A DNA stretch of 64,000 nucleotides, taken from positions 212,046 to 276,045 of the forward strand of contig NZ_BJLR01000019.1 of the NCBI RefSeq assembly GCF_006538745.1, read 5' to 3'. The notes below the pieces were generated by a model. It had not been told where the DNA came from and did no database searches. It worked only from the letters and a program-made list of their open reading frames with translations. A program made the position numbers and the translations under genes. Shown here piece after piece: positions 10,406-19,372 of the stretch (positions are counted from its first letter, which is position 1; every line of letters begins with the position of its first letter). This DNA comes from Cellulomonas cellasea. GTDB taxonomy: Bacteria; Actinomycetota; Actinomycetes; Actinomycetales; Cellulomonadaceae.

Positions 10406-11551
10406 TCAGGCGCCGCCGGGCTCGAGCGTCACGTCGACGGGCTCGAAGTCGGCGCCCGTGACGTCAACACCCTCCTCCTCGAGCTCGGCGAGCGCCCGGT
10501 CGACGTACTCGTTGGTGAACGCCGGCTCGGCGGGCTCCTCGGAGATGATCGTCGCGCCGGTCTCGTTGGAGGTCTGCAGCGACATCTCGACGGTCGCGTC
10601 CCACGCGGCCTCGTCGATGTGGCCGATGCCGCCCGTGCTGGGCCAGATGAGCTTGTTGACCTCGTTGGTCATCCACAGCTGGTGGCTCGTGCCCAGGGTC
10701 GAGCCGGCCTTGGTCACGTGGTCCGCGGCCTCCTGCGGGTTGTCCCGCGCGAACGCCCAGCCGCGGATCGTGGCCTTGAGGAACTTCACGGTCGTCTCGG
10801 CGTACTCCTCGTCGTCGGCGAGGCGGCCCTGGTCGGCCCAGATCGCGTCCTGGAGCATCGCGGTGCCCTCCTCGTTCCAGTCGATGACCGTGAAGTCCTC
10901 GGGCTGGTAGAGCTCGCCGGTCTCCGGGTTCTCGGCCTCGAGCAGCTGCGCGTACTCGTTGTAGGTCATCGCCTGCGCCGCGTCGATGTCGCCCGCGAGG
11001 AACGCGTTCATGTCGAACGCCTGCTGCACGATCTCGACGTCCGTCACGCCGGCCTTGTTGAGCCCGGCGAACAGCTCCCACTCGTTGCCGTAGCCCCAGC
11101 TGCCGATCTTCTTGCCCGCGAGGTCCTCGACCGAGTCGATCCCCGAGTCGGCGAACGCGACCTGCAGGGTCGCGGACCGCTCGAAGATCTGCGCGACGTC
11201 GACGATGTCGGCGCCCTGCTCGATCGACCCGAGCACCTTGGGCACCCAGGCGACGGCGTAGTCGACCTCGCCGTTCGCGAGCGCGTCCTGCGGGACGACG
11301 TCGCCGCCGCTCGGCAGGATCTCGACGTCCAGTCCCTCGTCGGCGTAGAACCCCTCGGCGAGCGCGGCGTAGTAGCCGGAGAACTGCGCCTGCGTGAGCC
11401 ACTGGAGCTGGAGCTTCACGGGTGTCATCCCGCTCGCGGACTCGCTGGCGCCCGCCTCGGGCTCGCTGTCGCCCGCGCAGCCCGCGAGCGTGAGCGCGGC
11501 CGTGAGCCCGAGCGCCGTGGCGGCCCACCGTGCGCGTCTGGTGTCCCTCAT
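10406..11551 (-). CDS. ABC transporter substrate-binding lipoprotein, NMT1/THI5-like (pyrimidine-type substrate)
   Basis: 381 aa lipoprotein: basic start, hydrophobic core and lipobox LAGC near residue 25. The mature part begins VKLQLQWLTQAQFSGYYAALAEGFYADEGLDVEI, the fold opening of NMT1/THI5-like proteins that bind thiamine precursors, riboflavin or other heterocycles. WGYGNEWE and the acidic, Trp-rich pocket region fit this group. The ATG follows GGAAGG. It is read with two permeases and an ATPase upstream and catabolic genes on both sides, so the ligand is probably a pyrimidine or a dihydropyrimidine/carbamoyl amino acid; the exact substrate is inferred. Confidence 0.9.
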   Translation of the reverse strand: MRDTRRARWAATALGLTAALTLAGCAGDSEPEAGASESASGMTPVKLQLQWLTQAQFSGYYAALAEGFYADEGLDVEILPSGGDVVPQDALANGEVDYAVAWVPKVLGSIEQGADIVDVAQIFERSATLQVAFADSGIDSVEDLAGKKIGSWGYGNEWELFAGLNKAGVTDVEIVQQAFDMNAFLAGDIDAAQAMTYNEYAQLLEAENPETGELYQPEDFTVIDWNEEGTAMLQDAIWADQGRLADDEEYAETTVKFLKATIRGWAFARDNPQEAADHVTKAGSTLGTSHQLWMTNEVNKLIWPSTGGIGHIDEAAWDATVEMSLQTSNETGATIISEEPAEPAFTNEYVDRALAELEEEGVDVTGADFEPVDVTLEPGGA

Positions 11552-11640
11552 GTCATCGCCTTCCGTCGGTCGTCCGTGGGGGCCGCCCTTGCCCCGGGCG
11601 GGGTCGTGCGCGTGCTCGCCCGGTCGGTGCCCGGGTCTTG

Positions 11641-11697
11641 CCGTGCTGCGGGTGCTGCGGTGGTGCGGGTGGTGCGGTCCTGCGGGTGCTGCGGTGA
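11641..11697. repeat. Imperfect GTGCTGCGG/GTGGTGCGG repeats
   Basis: The gap between the permease stop and the binding-protein start (11552-11740) holds about six imperfect 9-10 base units (TGCTGCGG, TGGTGCGG, TCCTGCGG). No gene or clear promoter was seen there; the repeats may be spacer sequence. Confidence 0.5.
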
Positions 11698-11740
11698 TCG
11701 ACCAGCCCGGCGACGTCGGCGGGTGGACCTCCGTGGGGCG

Positions 11741-12547
11741 CTACGACGGGCCGGTGCCCGGGGCGTGGTGCCGCGTCACGGCGCGCTCGGCGGAGAGCGT
11801 CGCGACGTAGAAGACGAGCCCGACGACGATGCCGCCGACGACGTAGGCCCAGGCGCGGGCGTAGTTGCTGCCCGCGGCGGCGGTCGTGATGAACGAGCCG
11901 ATGCCGGAGCGGGGTCCGCCGAAGTACTCCGCGACGATCGCGGAGATGACGGCCAGCGACGACGCGAGCCGCAGCCCGGTGAACACGAACGGCACCGCGG
12001 CGGGGATCGTCACGGCGCGCGTGACCTGGCGCGGCGTCGCGGCGAGGACCCGCATGAGCTCGCGGTGCACCGGGCGCACCTGACGCAGGCCTCGCAGCGA
12101 GTTCACGAACACGGGCACCAGCACCGCGAGCGCCGCGACGAGCTGGCGCGCGACCTCCGAGCTCGCGCCGTACATCGTGTAGAGCACCGGGGCGAGCGCG
12201 ACGATCGGGACGACCGCGAGCGCCGCGACGAGCGGCCCGAGCAGCGCGTCGACGGCTCGGGTGCGCGCGGCGAGCACCGCGAGGCCGATCCCGGCGAGCG
12301 AGCCGAGCACGAGCCCGACGAGCGCGTTGGTCCCGGTCACGAGCGCGGCCCCGCCGATGGCCGGGAGGAACGCGACCACCTCCGAGGCGATGGCTGCCGG
12401 GCCGGGCAGCAGGTACGCCGGGAGCTCCCCGAGCGTGACGGCCGCCTGCCACGCGGCGAGGACCGCGAGCCCGAGCAGGACCGGGGCGAGGACGCGCTGC
12501 GCGGCGTCGGCGTCGGCGCCGGGTGCAGGGAGGGTGCGGGCGCTCAC
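11741..12547 (-). CDS. ABC transporter permease (second of two in pyrimidine-type importer)
   Basis: 268 aa inner-membrane permease of the BPD_transp_1 family with about six helices. The cytoplasmic EAA-type coupling loop is VFVNSLRGLRQVRPVHRELMRVLAATPRQVTRAVTIP in character (near 145-185). The GTG overlaps the ATPase stop by four bases. It is the partner of the larger permease at 13350; using two different permease genes is usual for this importer subgroup. Confidence 0.88.
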   Translation of the reverse strand: MSARTLPAPGADADAAQRVLAPVLLGLAVLAAWQAAVTLGELPAYLLPGPAAIASEVVAFLPAIGGAALVTGTNALVGLVLGSLAGIGLAVLAARTRAVDALLGPLVAALAVVPIVALAPVLYTMYGASSEVARQLVAALAVLVPVFVNSLRGLRQVRPVHRELMRVLAATPRQVTRAVTIPAAVPFVFTGLRLASSLAVISAIVAEYFGGPRSGIGSFITTAAAGSNYARAWAYVVGGIVVGLVFYVATLSAERAVTRHHAPGTGPS

Positions 12548-13353
12548 GGGACGTCCACCCCGCGCGCCGGCACGAGCGCCCCGCCGCGCAGCGCCTCGCG
12601 CACCGCGGTCACGGCCGCGAAGTACGCGGTGTCCTCGCGGACGCCGTCCTCGCGCCCCGCGGCCCGCCCGAGCCCGACGTCGACGACCGTGCGGATCCGG
12701 CCCGGCCGGGGCGACATGACCACGACGCGGTCCGAGAGGAACACCGCTTCGGGGATCGAGTGCGTGACGAACACGACCGCGGCGCGCGTCTCGGCGCAGA
12801 TCCGCACGAGCTCGTTCTGCAGCCGCTCGCGCGTCATCTCGTCGAGCGCCCCGAAGGGCTCGTCCATGAGGAGCAGGCTCGGCTCCTCGGCGAGCGCGCG
12901 GGCGATCGCGACGCGCTGCTGCATGCCGCCCGAGAGCTGGTCGGGGAAGTGGTCCGCGAAGTCGGTGAGCCCGACGAGCGCGAGCATCTCCTCGGCGCGG
13001 GCCCGCCGGGCGACCTTGCCGGTCCCGTGCAGCGCGAGCGGCAGCTCGACGTTCGCCCGGACCGTGCGCCACGGCAGGAGCCCCGCCTGCTGGAACGCGA
13101 TGCCGTAGTCGTGCGCGAGCCGGGCCTGCTCGGGGCTGCGGCCGAAGACCTCGATGGTCCCGGACGTCGGGGCGTCGAGGTCGGCGACGAGCCGCAGCAG
13201 CGTGCTCTTGCCGCAGCCGGACGGGCCGATGAGCGAGACGAACTCGCCCGCGGCGACGGTCAGGTCGACGTCGTCGAGCGCGGTCACGGCCCCGACTCCC
13301 CCGCCGGCGAAGACCCTGCTCACGCCCCGGACGTCGACCGCGACGGCGCTCAC
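12544..13353 (-). CDS. ABC transporter ATPase (SsuB/ThiZ-like)
   Basis: 269 aa. Walker A GPSGCGKST near 43, Q-loop FQQAGLLPWRTV, signature LSGGMQQR, Walker B LLLMDEPFGALD and H-loop FVTHS are all present, so the protein should be active. The GTG overlaps the stop of the upstream permease gene. Drives import by the two flanking permeases. Confidence 0.93.
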   Translation of the reverse strand: MSAVAVDVRGVSRVFAGGGVGAVTALDDVDLTVAAGEFVSLIGPSGCGKSTLLRLVADLDAPTSGTIEVFGRSPEQARLAHDYGIAFQQAGLLPWRTVRANVELPLALHGTGKVARRARAEEMLALVGLTDFADHFPDQLSGGMQQRVAIARALAEEPSLLLMDEPFGALDEMTRERLQNELVRICAETRAAVVFVTHSIPEAVFLSDRVVVMSPRPGRIRTVVDVGLGRAAGREDGVREDTAYFAAVTAVREALRGGALVPARGVDVP

Positions 13354-14324
13354 GCGGTCACCTCCGCGCGGCGGTAGCGACCCAGCGGGGCACCCAGCAG
13401 CGCGACGACGCCCGACGCCACGAGCCCGAGGGCGATCGCCCCGAAGATCGGTGCCCAGGGCTTCGCCGGGTCGCTGCTCGCGAAGTTGGCCAGCTCGAGG
13501 ATCATGCGTCCGACACCTCCGGGGAGTCCGGTCGAGACCTCGGCGACGACGGTCCCGACGACGGCGGCCGCGGCTGCGAGGCGCAGCGCGGGGAGCAGGT
13601 AGGGCACGGACGCGGGCAGGTGCAGGTGCACGAGCGCCTGCCACCACCCCGCGCCGTAGCTGGTGAGCAGCTCGCGGTGGATCGCGTCGGGCGACTGCAG
13701 GCCCCGCAGCGCCCCGACCGCGACGGGGAAGAACGCGAGGTAGGAGGCGATGACCGCGACCGACATCCAGCCCTGCCACTCGAACGCGCCGAGCTCGAGC
13801 TTCGAGCCCCACGACTTCACGAGCGGCGCGAGCGCGATGAGCGGGACGGTCTGGCTCAGCACGACGAACGGCAGCGCCGCGCGCTCGGCGAGCCGCACGC
13901 GCTGCATGAGCACCGCGAGCACGAGCCCGACGCCCACCCCGAGCACCCACCCGACGGCCGCGACCCGCAGGCTCGCCGCGCACGCCTGCACGACGGCGAC
14001 CCACAGCGCCGGCGCGCCGGCCGCGCCGGTCACGGGCTCGACGAGCCGCGCGAGCATGTCGCTCACGTGCGGCATCGCGAGGTCGGACGTGCGCGGCAGG
14101 AGCCGGACCTCGCCGACGAGCCACCCGTCGTCGGGCGCGAGGAGCTTGTAGCCCTCCCATGCCGCGACCACGAGCGCGAGCGCCGCGAGACCGAGCCCGA
14201 CGCTGCGGGCGGGGCGGGCGACCGCGGCGCCCGCCCGGCGCACCGCCGCGGGTCGCGCAGCAACCGGTCGCACGCCAGCCGGTCGCACGGCCGCCGGTCG
14301 CACGGCCGCCGGTCGCTCGTTCAC
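13350..14324 (-). CDS. ABC transporter permease (first of two), with repetitive N-terminus
   Basis: 324 aa. After a ~30-residue basic N-terminus made of repeated RPAAV units come about six transmembrane helices and the coupling loop FFPVAVGALRGLQSPDAIHRELLTSYGA in character. GTG start overlaps the stop of the LLM gene by four bases, so the order of translation is LLM enzyme, permease, ATPase, permease, binding protein. An alternative start inside the repeat cannot be excluded because the repeat has several GTG codons in frame. Confidence 0.85.
   Translation of the reverse strand: MNERPAAVRPAAVRPAGVRPVAARPAAVRRAGAAVARPARSVGLGLAALALVVAAWEGYKLLAPDDGWLVGEVRLLPRTSDLAMPHVSDMLARLVEPVTGAAGAPALWVAVVQACAASLRVAAVGWVLGVGVGLVLAVLMQRVRLAERAALPFVVLSQTVPLIALAPLVKSWGSKLELGAFEWQGWMSVAVIASYLAFFPVAVGALRGLQSPDAIHRELLTSYGAGWWQALVHLHLPASVPYLLPALRLAAAAAVVGTVVAEVSTGLPGGVGRMILELANFASSDPAKPWAPIFGAIALGLVASGVVALLGAPLGRYRRAEVTA
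14251..14315. repeat. 15-bp tandem repeat encoding RPAAV units
   Basis: Four units of GGTCGCACGGCCGCC (plus-strand sense; 14251-14265, 14266-14280, 14281-14295, 14296-14310, the last two identical) and a partial fifth lie in the first codons of the permease gene and give a repeated Arg-Pro-Ala-Ala-Val peptide. Copy number could vary by slippage. Confidence 0.85.
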
Positions 14325-15352
14325 GCGGTCGCCACGACGGTCTCGCGCAGCGCGGGGATGACGCGCTCGCCGTACATCCGCAGGGTCTCCTCCTTGTTGT
14401 CGTGCTGGAGGTAGCCGGCGAACTGCGTGACACCGAGCGCGCGCAGGGCCTCGAGCTTCTCGACGTGCTCGCGGGGGCTGCCGAGCAGGCAGAACCGCTC
14501 GACGATCTCGTCGGGCACGAAGTCCGCGTGCGTGTTCCCGGCGCGTCCGTGCTGGTTGTAGTCGTACCCCTGCCGCCCCTCGATGTAGTCGGTGAGGGCC
14601 TTCGGCACGGTCGACCCGGCGCCGTACTTCGTGACGATGTCGGCGACGTGGTTGCCGACCATGCCGCCGAACCACCGGCACTGCTCGCGCATGTGCGCCC
14701 GCTCGGCCGGGGAGTCGCCGTTGCCGACGTACATGGGCGCCGCGACGCAGAACTTCACGGTGTCGGGGTCGCGCCCGGCCTGCTCGGCGGCGTCCCGGAC
14801 GGTGCGGATCATCCACGCGGCGACGTCGAGGTCGGCGAGCTGCAGGATGAACCCGTCGCCCACCTCGCCGGTCAGCTTGAGCGCGAGCGGCCCGTAGGCG
14901 GCGACCCACATCTCGAGCGCGGAACCGTGGCTCCACGGGAACCGGACCTTCGCACCGTTGACCTCGACCGCGCGGTCGTTCGCGAGCTCGCGGATGACGT
15001 GGATCGACTCGCGGAGCGTCGCGAGGTTGGACGGCCGGCCGTTCAGCGTGCGGACCGCCGAGTCGCCGCGGCCGATGCCGCACACGGTCCGGTTGCCGTA
15101 CATCTCGTTGAGCGTCGCGAACAGCGAGGCGAGCACGGTCCAGTCCCGCGTCGCGGGGTTGGTGACCATGGGCCCGACGACCACCTTGCGGGTGGCCGCG
15201 AGGATCGCCGAGTAGATGACGAACGGCTCCTGCCACAGCAGGTGCGAGTCGAACGTCCACACGTAGTCGAAGCCGTGCGTCTCGGCCTGGCGCGCGAGCT
15301 CGACGGTGCGCGAGGCCGGGGGGTTGGTCTGCAGGACGACGCCGAAGTCCAC
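14321..15352 (-). CDS. LLM-class flavin/F420-dependent oxidoreductase (TIGR03842-like) of the pyrimidine cluster
   Basis: 343 aa TIM-barrel protein of the luciferase-like family: VDFGVVLQTNPP at the start, FDYVWTFDSHLLWQEP, VVVGPMVTNPATRDWTVLASLFATL, CGIGRGDSAVRTL, then WVAAYGPLALKLTGEVGDGFIL. It resembles the CPS_4043/TIGR03842 group, which is annotated as F420-dependent but has no proven reaction. RutA, which opens the uracil ring, is another LLM enzyme. Here it precedes the transporter and follows dihydropyrimidinase in one transcription unit, and no PydA-type dehydrogenase is present, so it may reduce or otherwise prime the pyrimidine ring. GTG start with GGAGGGAG upstream. Confidence 0.85.
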   Translation of the reverse strand: MDFGVVLQTNPPASRTVELARQAETHGFDYVWTFDSHLLWQEPFVIYSAILAATRKVVVGPMVTNPATRDWTVLASLFATLNEMYGNRTVCGIGRGDSAVRTLNGRPSNLATLRESIHVIRELANDRAVEVNGAKVRFPWSHGSALEMWVAAYGPLALKLTGEVGDGFILQLADLDVAAWMIRTVRDAAEQAGRDPDTVKFCVAAPMYVGNGDSPAERAHMREQCRWFGGMVGNHVADIVTKYGAGSTVPKALTDYIEGRQGYDYNQHGRAGNTHADFVPDEIVERFCLLGSPREHVEKLEALRALGVTQFAGYLQHDNKEETLRMYGERVIPALRETVVATA

Positions 15353-15381
15353 GGTGTGCTCCCTCCGGTTCAGGTACGGCT

Positions 15382-16800
15382 TCAGATGAGGTACTGCGAG
15401 AGCTCGCGCTTGACGTAGCGGCCGTGCCCGGCGCGCCCGTGGAACTCCCCGCCGTCGACGACGACCGAGCCGCGCGAGAGCACCGTGTCGACGTGCCCGT
15501 CGACCTCGAAGCCCTCCCAGGCCGAGTAGTCCATCTGCATGTGGTGGGTCTTCCCGAGCCCGATCGACGTGTGGCCGGCGGGGTCGTAGACGACGAGGTC
15601 GGCGTCGGCGCCGGGGGCGATCACGCCCTTGCGGCCGTACATCCCGAACATCCGCGCGGGGGTCGTCGAGCAGATCTCGACCCACCGCTCGAGCGTGATC
15701 TCGCCGGTCACGACGCCCTGGTAGAGCAGGTCGAGGCGGTGCTCGACCGAGCCGATGCCGTTCGGGATCTTCGAGAAGTCGCGCACCCCCAGCTGCTTCT
15801 GGGTCATGCAGAACGGGCAGTGGTCGGTCGAGACGAGCTGCAGGTCGTTGGTGCGCAGCGCGCGCCACATGTGGTCCTGGTGGTGCTCGGCCCGCGAGCG
15901 CAGCGGCGTCGAGCACACCCACTTCGCGCCGTCGAACCCGGGCGCTCCGAGCTGCTCCTCGAGCGAGAGGTACAGGTACTGCGGGCACGTCTCGCCGAAC
16001 ACGTTCTGGCCCTCGTCGCGGGCGAGCGCGATCTGGTGCGCGGCCTGCTTCGCCGAGACGTGCACGACGTACAGCGGGGCGCCCGTGAGGTTCGCAAGCA
16101 TGATCGCGCGGTGTGTCGCCTCGGCCTCCGCCTGCCAGGGCCGGGTCAGCCCGTGGAACACCGGGTCGGTGTCGCCGCGGGCGAGCGACTGCTGCACGAG
16201 CAGGTCGATGACCGAGCCGTTCTCGGCGTGCATCATGATCATCGAGCCGTTCGAGGCGGCCTTCTGCATGGCCTTGACGATCTGGCCGTCGTCCGACAGG
16301 AACACGCCCTTGTAGGCCATGAAGAGCTTGAAGCTCGACACGCCCTCCGCGACGAGCTCGTCCATCGCGTCGAGCGAGGAGTCCTGGACGTCGCTGAGGA
16401 TCTGGTGGAAGCCGTAGTCGATCGCACACGCGCCGGCGGCCTTGTCCTGCCACAGCGCGTACTGCTCGAGCGGGTTCTCCCCCGCGTACTGCACGACGAA
16501 GTCCACGATCGTCGTCGTGCCGCCCCACGCGGCGGCCTTCGTGCCGGTCTCGAACGTGTCGGAGGCGAACGTGCCGCCGAAGGGCATCTCCATGTGGGTG
16601 TGCGCGTCGATGCCGCCGGGGATGACGTACTTCCCCGTGGCGTCGATCACGCGGTCGACCGAGGCGGCGAGGTCGTGGCCGAGCAGCGTCGAGCCGGGCG
16701 CGAGCACGGCGGCGATCTGCTCGCCGTCGACGAGCACGTCGGCGGCGCCGCGGCCGGTCGCGTTCACGACGGTGCCGCCGGTGATCAGGGTCGTGGTCAT
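15382..16800 (-). CDS. Dihydropyrimidinase / D-hydantoinase
   Basis: 472 aa cyclic amidohydrolase that opens dihydrouracil to N-carbamoyl-beta-alanine. The binuclear zinc site is intact: His67 and His69 in IDAHTHMEMPF, the carboxylated Lys158 in SSFKLFMAYKG, His191 in HAENG, the His of YVVHVSAK and Asp in STDHCPF. Near-standard family length. It lies between the nitrilase-type gene and the LLM gene with short gaps, so one operon is likely. A hydantoin substrate is possible, but the neighbours favour dihydropyrimidines. Confidence 0.94.
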   Translation of the reverse strand: MTTTLITGGTVVNATGRGAADVLVDGEQIAAVLAPGSTLLGHDLAASVDRVIDATGKYVIPGGIDAHTHMEMPFGGTFASDTFETGTKAAAWGGTTTIVDFVVQYAGENPLEQYALWQDKAAGACAIDYGFHQILSDVQDSSLDAMDELVAEGVSSFKLFMAYKGVFLSDDGQIVKAMQKAASNGSMIMMHAENGSVIDLLVQQSLARGDTDPVFHGLTRPWQAEAEATHRAIMLANLTGAPLYVVHVSAKQAAHQIALARDEGQNVFGETCPQYLYLSLEEQLGAPGFDGAKWVCSTPLRSRAEHHQDHMWRALRTNDLQLVSTDHCPFCMTQKQLGVRDFSKIPNGIGSVEHRLDLLYQGVVTGEITLERWVEICSTTPARMFGMYGRKGVIAPGADADLVVYDPAGHTSIGLGKTHHMQMDYSAWEGFEVDGHVDTVLSRGSVVVDGGEFHGRAGHGRYVKRELSQYLI

Positions 16801-16849
16801 GCGGGGCGTCCTCTCGCGGGTCGTCGGGCCGGCGCGTGCGGGGCCGGGG

Positions 16850-17698
16850 TCACGGCGCGACGATCGGGGCGTAGGCGTCGGGGCGGCGGTCGCGGAAGAA
16901 CTGCCAGCGCTCGCGCACCTCGCGGACCTGGTCGAGGTCGATGTCCCGGACGATCAGCCCGGCCTCGGTCGAGGACGCGACGTCGCCGACGACGTTCCCG
17001 TCGGGCCCGACGACGTAGGAGGAGCCGTAGAACGCGACCGCCTCGTCGCCGTACTCGTTGGTCTCGGCACCGACGCGGTTGCACGCCGCGACGAAGTAGC
17101 CGTTCGCGATCGCCGCGGCCGGCTGCTCGATCTCCCAGAGCTTGTTGGAGATGCCGGGCGCGGTGGCGTTCGGGTTGAACACGATCTCGGCGCCGTTCAG
17201 GGCCAGCGTGCGCCAGCCCTCCGGGAAGTGCCGGTCGTAGCAGATGTTCACGCCGATCTTTCCGACCGCGGTCTCGAACACCGGCCAGCCGAGGTTGCCG
17301 GGGCGGAAGTAGAACTTCTCCCAGAACTTGGGCAGGTGCGGGATGTGGTGCTTGCGGTACTTGCCGAGGTAGCTGCCGTCCGCGTCGATGACCGCGGCGG
17401 TGTTGTAGAGCACGCCGGGCTGGTCCTCCTCGTAGACCGGGAGCACGATCACGATGCCGAGCTCGGCAGCGAGCGCCGCGAACCGGTCGGTCGTCGGGCC
17501 CGGCACGGACTCCGCGTACTCGTAGTACGCCGGGTCCTGCGTGATCCCGAAGTACGGGCCGTAGAACAGCTCCTGGAAGCAGATCACCTGCGCGCCCTGC
17601 GCGGCGGCCTGCCGCGTGAAGTCCTCGTGCAGGGCGGTCATCGACTCCCGGTCGCCCGTCCACCCCGTCTGGGTCAGCGCCACGCGCACCACGCTCAT
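16850..17698 (-). CDS. Beta-ureidopropionase (N-carbamoyl-beta-alanine amidohydrolase), nitrilase family
   Basis: 282 aa. The nitrilase triad is Glu43 (FQELFYGPYFG), Lys116 (GKYRKHHIPH) and Cys153 (VNICYDRHFPEG). These blocks, and the sequence FRPGNLGWPVFET, match plant- and bacterial-type N-carbamoyl-beta-alanine/N-carbamoylputrescine hydrolases. It is the first gene of the minus-strand catabolic run, with GGAGGC before the ATG. Product beta-alanine would pass to the class III transaminase at 8903. N-carbamoylputrescine is the alternative substrate; the adjacent dihydropyrimidinase argues against it. Confidence 0.92.
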   Translation of the reverse strand: MSVVRVALTQTGWTGDRESMTALHEDFTRQAAAQGAQVICFQELFYGPYFGITQDPAYYEYAESVPGPTTDRFAALAAELGIVIVLPVYEEDQPGVLYNTAAVIDADGSYLGKYRKHHIPHLPKFWEKFYFRPGNLGWPVFETAVGKIGVNICYDRHFPEGWRTLALNGAEIVFNPNATAPGISNKLWEIEQPAAAIANGYFVAACNRVGAETNEYGDEAVAFYGSSYVVGPDGNVVGDVASSTEAGLIVRDIDLDQVREVRERWQFFRDRRPDAYAPIVAP

Positions 17699-17965
17699 CA
17701 GGCCTCCGCCTCGTCGGTCCGTCGTCGCCGCCGGGCGTGCCGGTCGGCGGTCCGGTGCGGGGTCCCGGGGCCGGCGAGGGCCTCGGGGCCACGTCGCCAG
17801 GAATGTGACTGTGGGCGTTGAACATTTCTGCGGCGTAACCGTGTGTTTCCCTGACGAGAACCCCGGTGACGGTCCGGTAAACCTTCGCCGGCCCGTGTCC
17901 GGTTCGTCCCCGCACGGCACGGCCGCCGGCGCCGTCGGCGCGGCCGGGGACGGCACCATGACGCC
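17699..17965. promoter_or_regulatory. Divergent control region between the pyrimidine cluster and its MocR regulator
   Basis: 267 bases without a gene. The stretch around 17801-17885 is clearly lower in GC than its surroundings and holds two similar blocks, CGGCGTAACC (17831-17840) and TCCGGTAAACC (17873-17883), that could be regulator sites. No promoter hexamers could be fixed with confidence. Confidence 0.5.
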
Positions 17966-19372
17966 ATGCCCGAGCACACCTCCCGTGCCGTCGCACGCAC
18001 CGACGGCTCCCCCACCGCCGCGCCGGTGCGCCTCGCCGCGCACGTCGACGACCGCAGCCCGCGCGGCATCGCCGCGACCGTCGCCCGCCTCGTGCGCTCG
18101 GGCGAGCTCGCGCCCGGCGACCGCCTGCCGACCGTGCGCGAGCTCGCGGCGGACATCGGGGTGTCGCCGGCGACCGTGAGCGGCGCGTGGCAGGCGCTCG
18201 CGGGCGTCGGGCTCGTCGTCTCGCGGGGCCGGGCCGGCACCTACGTCCAGCCCGAGCCCGCGAGCTGGCTGCCGCCGCGCTACCGCGACCTCGCCACCGG
18301 CGCACCCGCCGCGCGCCTCGACCTGTCGAGCGGCACCCCCGACCCCGCGCTGCTGCCCCCGCTCGGTCCCGCGCTGCGCCGGGTCGCCGCGCGCACGCCC
18401 GCCGCCGGGACCGGCACCTACCTGTCCGCCCCCGTCATCGAGCCGCTCGAGCGGCTGCTGCGGGCGTCGTGGCCGTTCGCCCCCGAGCGCCTGACCGTGG
18501 TCGACGGCGCGGTCGACGCGCTGAGCCGCACGCTCGAGCAGGTCGCGCGGTTCGGGGACCGCGTCGTCGTCGAGGACCCCTGCTTCCCGCCGATCCTCGA
18601 CCTGCTCGACCAGCTCGGCCTCGAGCGCGTCCCGGTCGCGCTCGACCGGCAGGGCCTGCGCCCCGACCTGCTCGCCGCGGCGCTCGACGGCGGCGCGAGC
18701 GTCGTCGTGCTCCAGCCGCGCGCGCACAACCCGACCGGGGTGAGCATGTCCGCGACGCGGGCCCGCGAGCTCGCGCGCGTGCTGCGGGCCCCACGCGACG
18801 GCCCGCGCGTGCACGTCGTCGAGGACGACCACTCGGGCGACATCTGCCGGGCGCCCGACGTGAGCCTCGGCCAGCACCTCCCGCACCGCGTCGTGCACGT
18901 GCGCTCCTACTCCAAGTCGCACGGCCCGGACCTGCGCATCGCGGCCGTCGGCGGGCCTGCGGCCGTGCTCGACCGGCTCGTCGCGCGCCGCATGCTCGGG
19001 CCCGGGTGGACGAGCCGGCTGCTGCAGGAGGTGCTCGTCGACCTCATGACCGACGGCGACCCGATGGGTGCGGTGCTCGACGCCCGGCGCGTGTACTCCG
19101 CCCGCCAGCGCGCGCTCACCGCCGCGCTCGCGGAGCACGGCGTGCGCGTCCAGCCCGGCGACGGGATCAACCTGTGGCTGCCGGTCGCCGACGAGGCCGC
19201 GGCGCTCGTCCGGCTCGAGGCCGCGGGGATCCGGGTCGCGCCGGGCTCGCCCTTCCTCGCCCGTACCGAGCCGGCGGACGGCCCGCGCGGTGCGCACGTA
19301 CGCGTCACCGTCGGGGTGCTGCGGGACGACTTCGAGGCCATCGCCCGGGCGCTCGCGCTCGCCGCAGCCTGA
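17966..19372 (+). CDS. MocR/GabR-type regulator: GntR HTH fused to class I aminotransferase domain
   Basis: 468 aa. An N-terminal winged helix (about 30-100; PRGIAATVARLVRSGELAPGDRLPTVRELAADIGVSPATVS) is followed by a fold-type I aminotransferase domain with PLP lysine in VRSYSKSHGPDLR (Lys near 317) and an EDDHSGDI block. Such proteins bind PLP and regulate genes for amino acids, amines or PLP itself; GabR and TauR respond to omega-amino acids. It is divergent from the pyrimidine catabolic cluster, whose pathway makes the omega-amino acid beta-alanine, so it is the likely local regulator (inference). Confidence 0.9.
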   Translation: MPEHTSRAVARTDGSPTAAPVRLAAHVDDRSPRGIAATVARLVRSGELAPGDRLPTVRELAADIGVSPATVSGAWQALAGVGLVVSRGRAGTYVQPEPASWLPPRYRDLATGAPAARLDLSSGTPDPALLPPLGPALRRVAARTPAAGTGTYLSAPVIEPLERLLRASWPFAPERLTVVDGAVDALSRTLEQVARFGDRVVVEDPCFPPILDLLDQLGLERVPVALDRQGLRPDLLAAALDGGASVVVLQPRAHNPTGVSMSATRARELARVLRAPRDGPRVHVVEDDHSGDICRAPDVSLGQHLPHRVVHVRSYSKSHGPDLRIAAVGGPAAVLDRLVARRMLGPGWTSRLLQEVLVDLMTDGDPMGAVLDARRVYSARQRALTAALAEHGVRVQPGDGINLWLPVADEAAALVRLEAAGIRVAPGSPFLARTEPADGPRGAHVRVTVGVLRDDFEAIARALALAAA

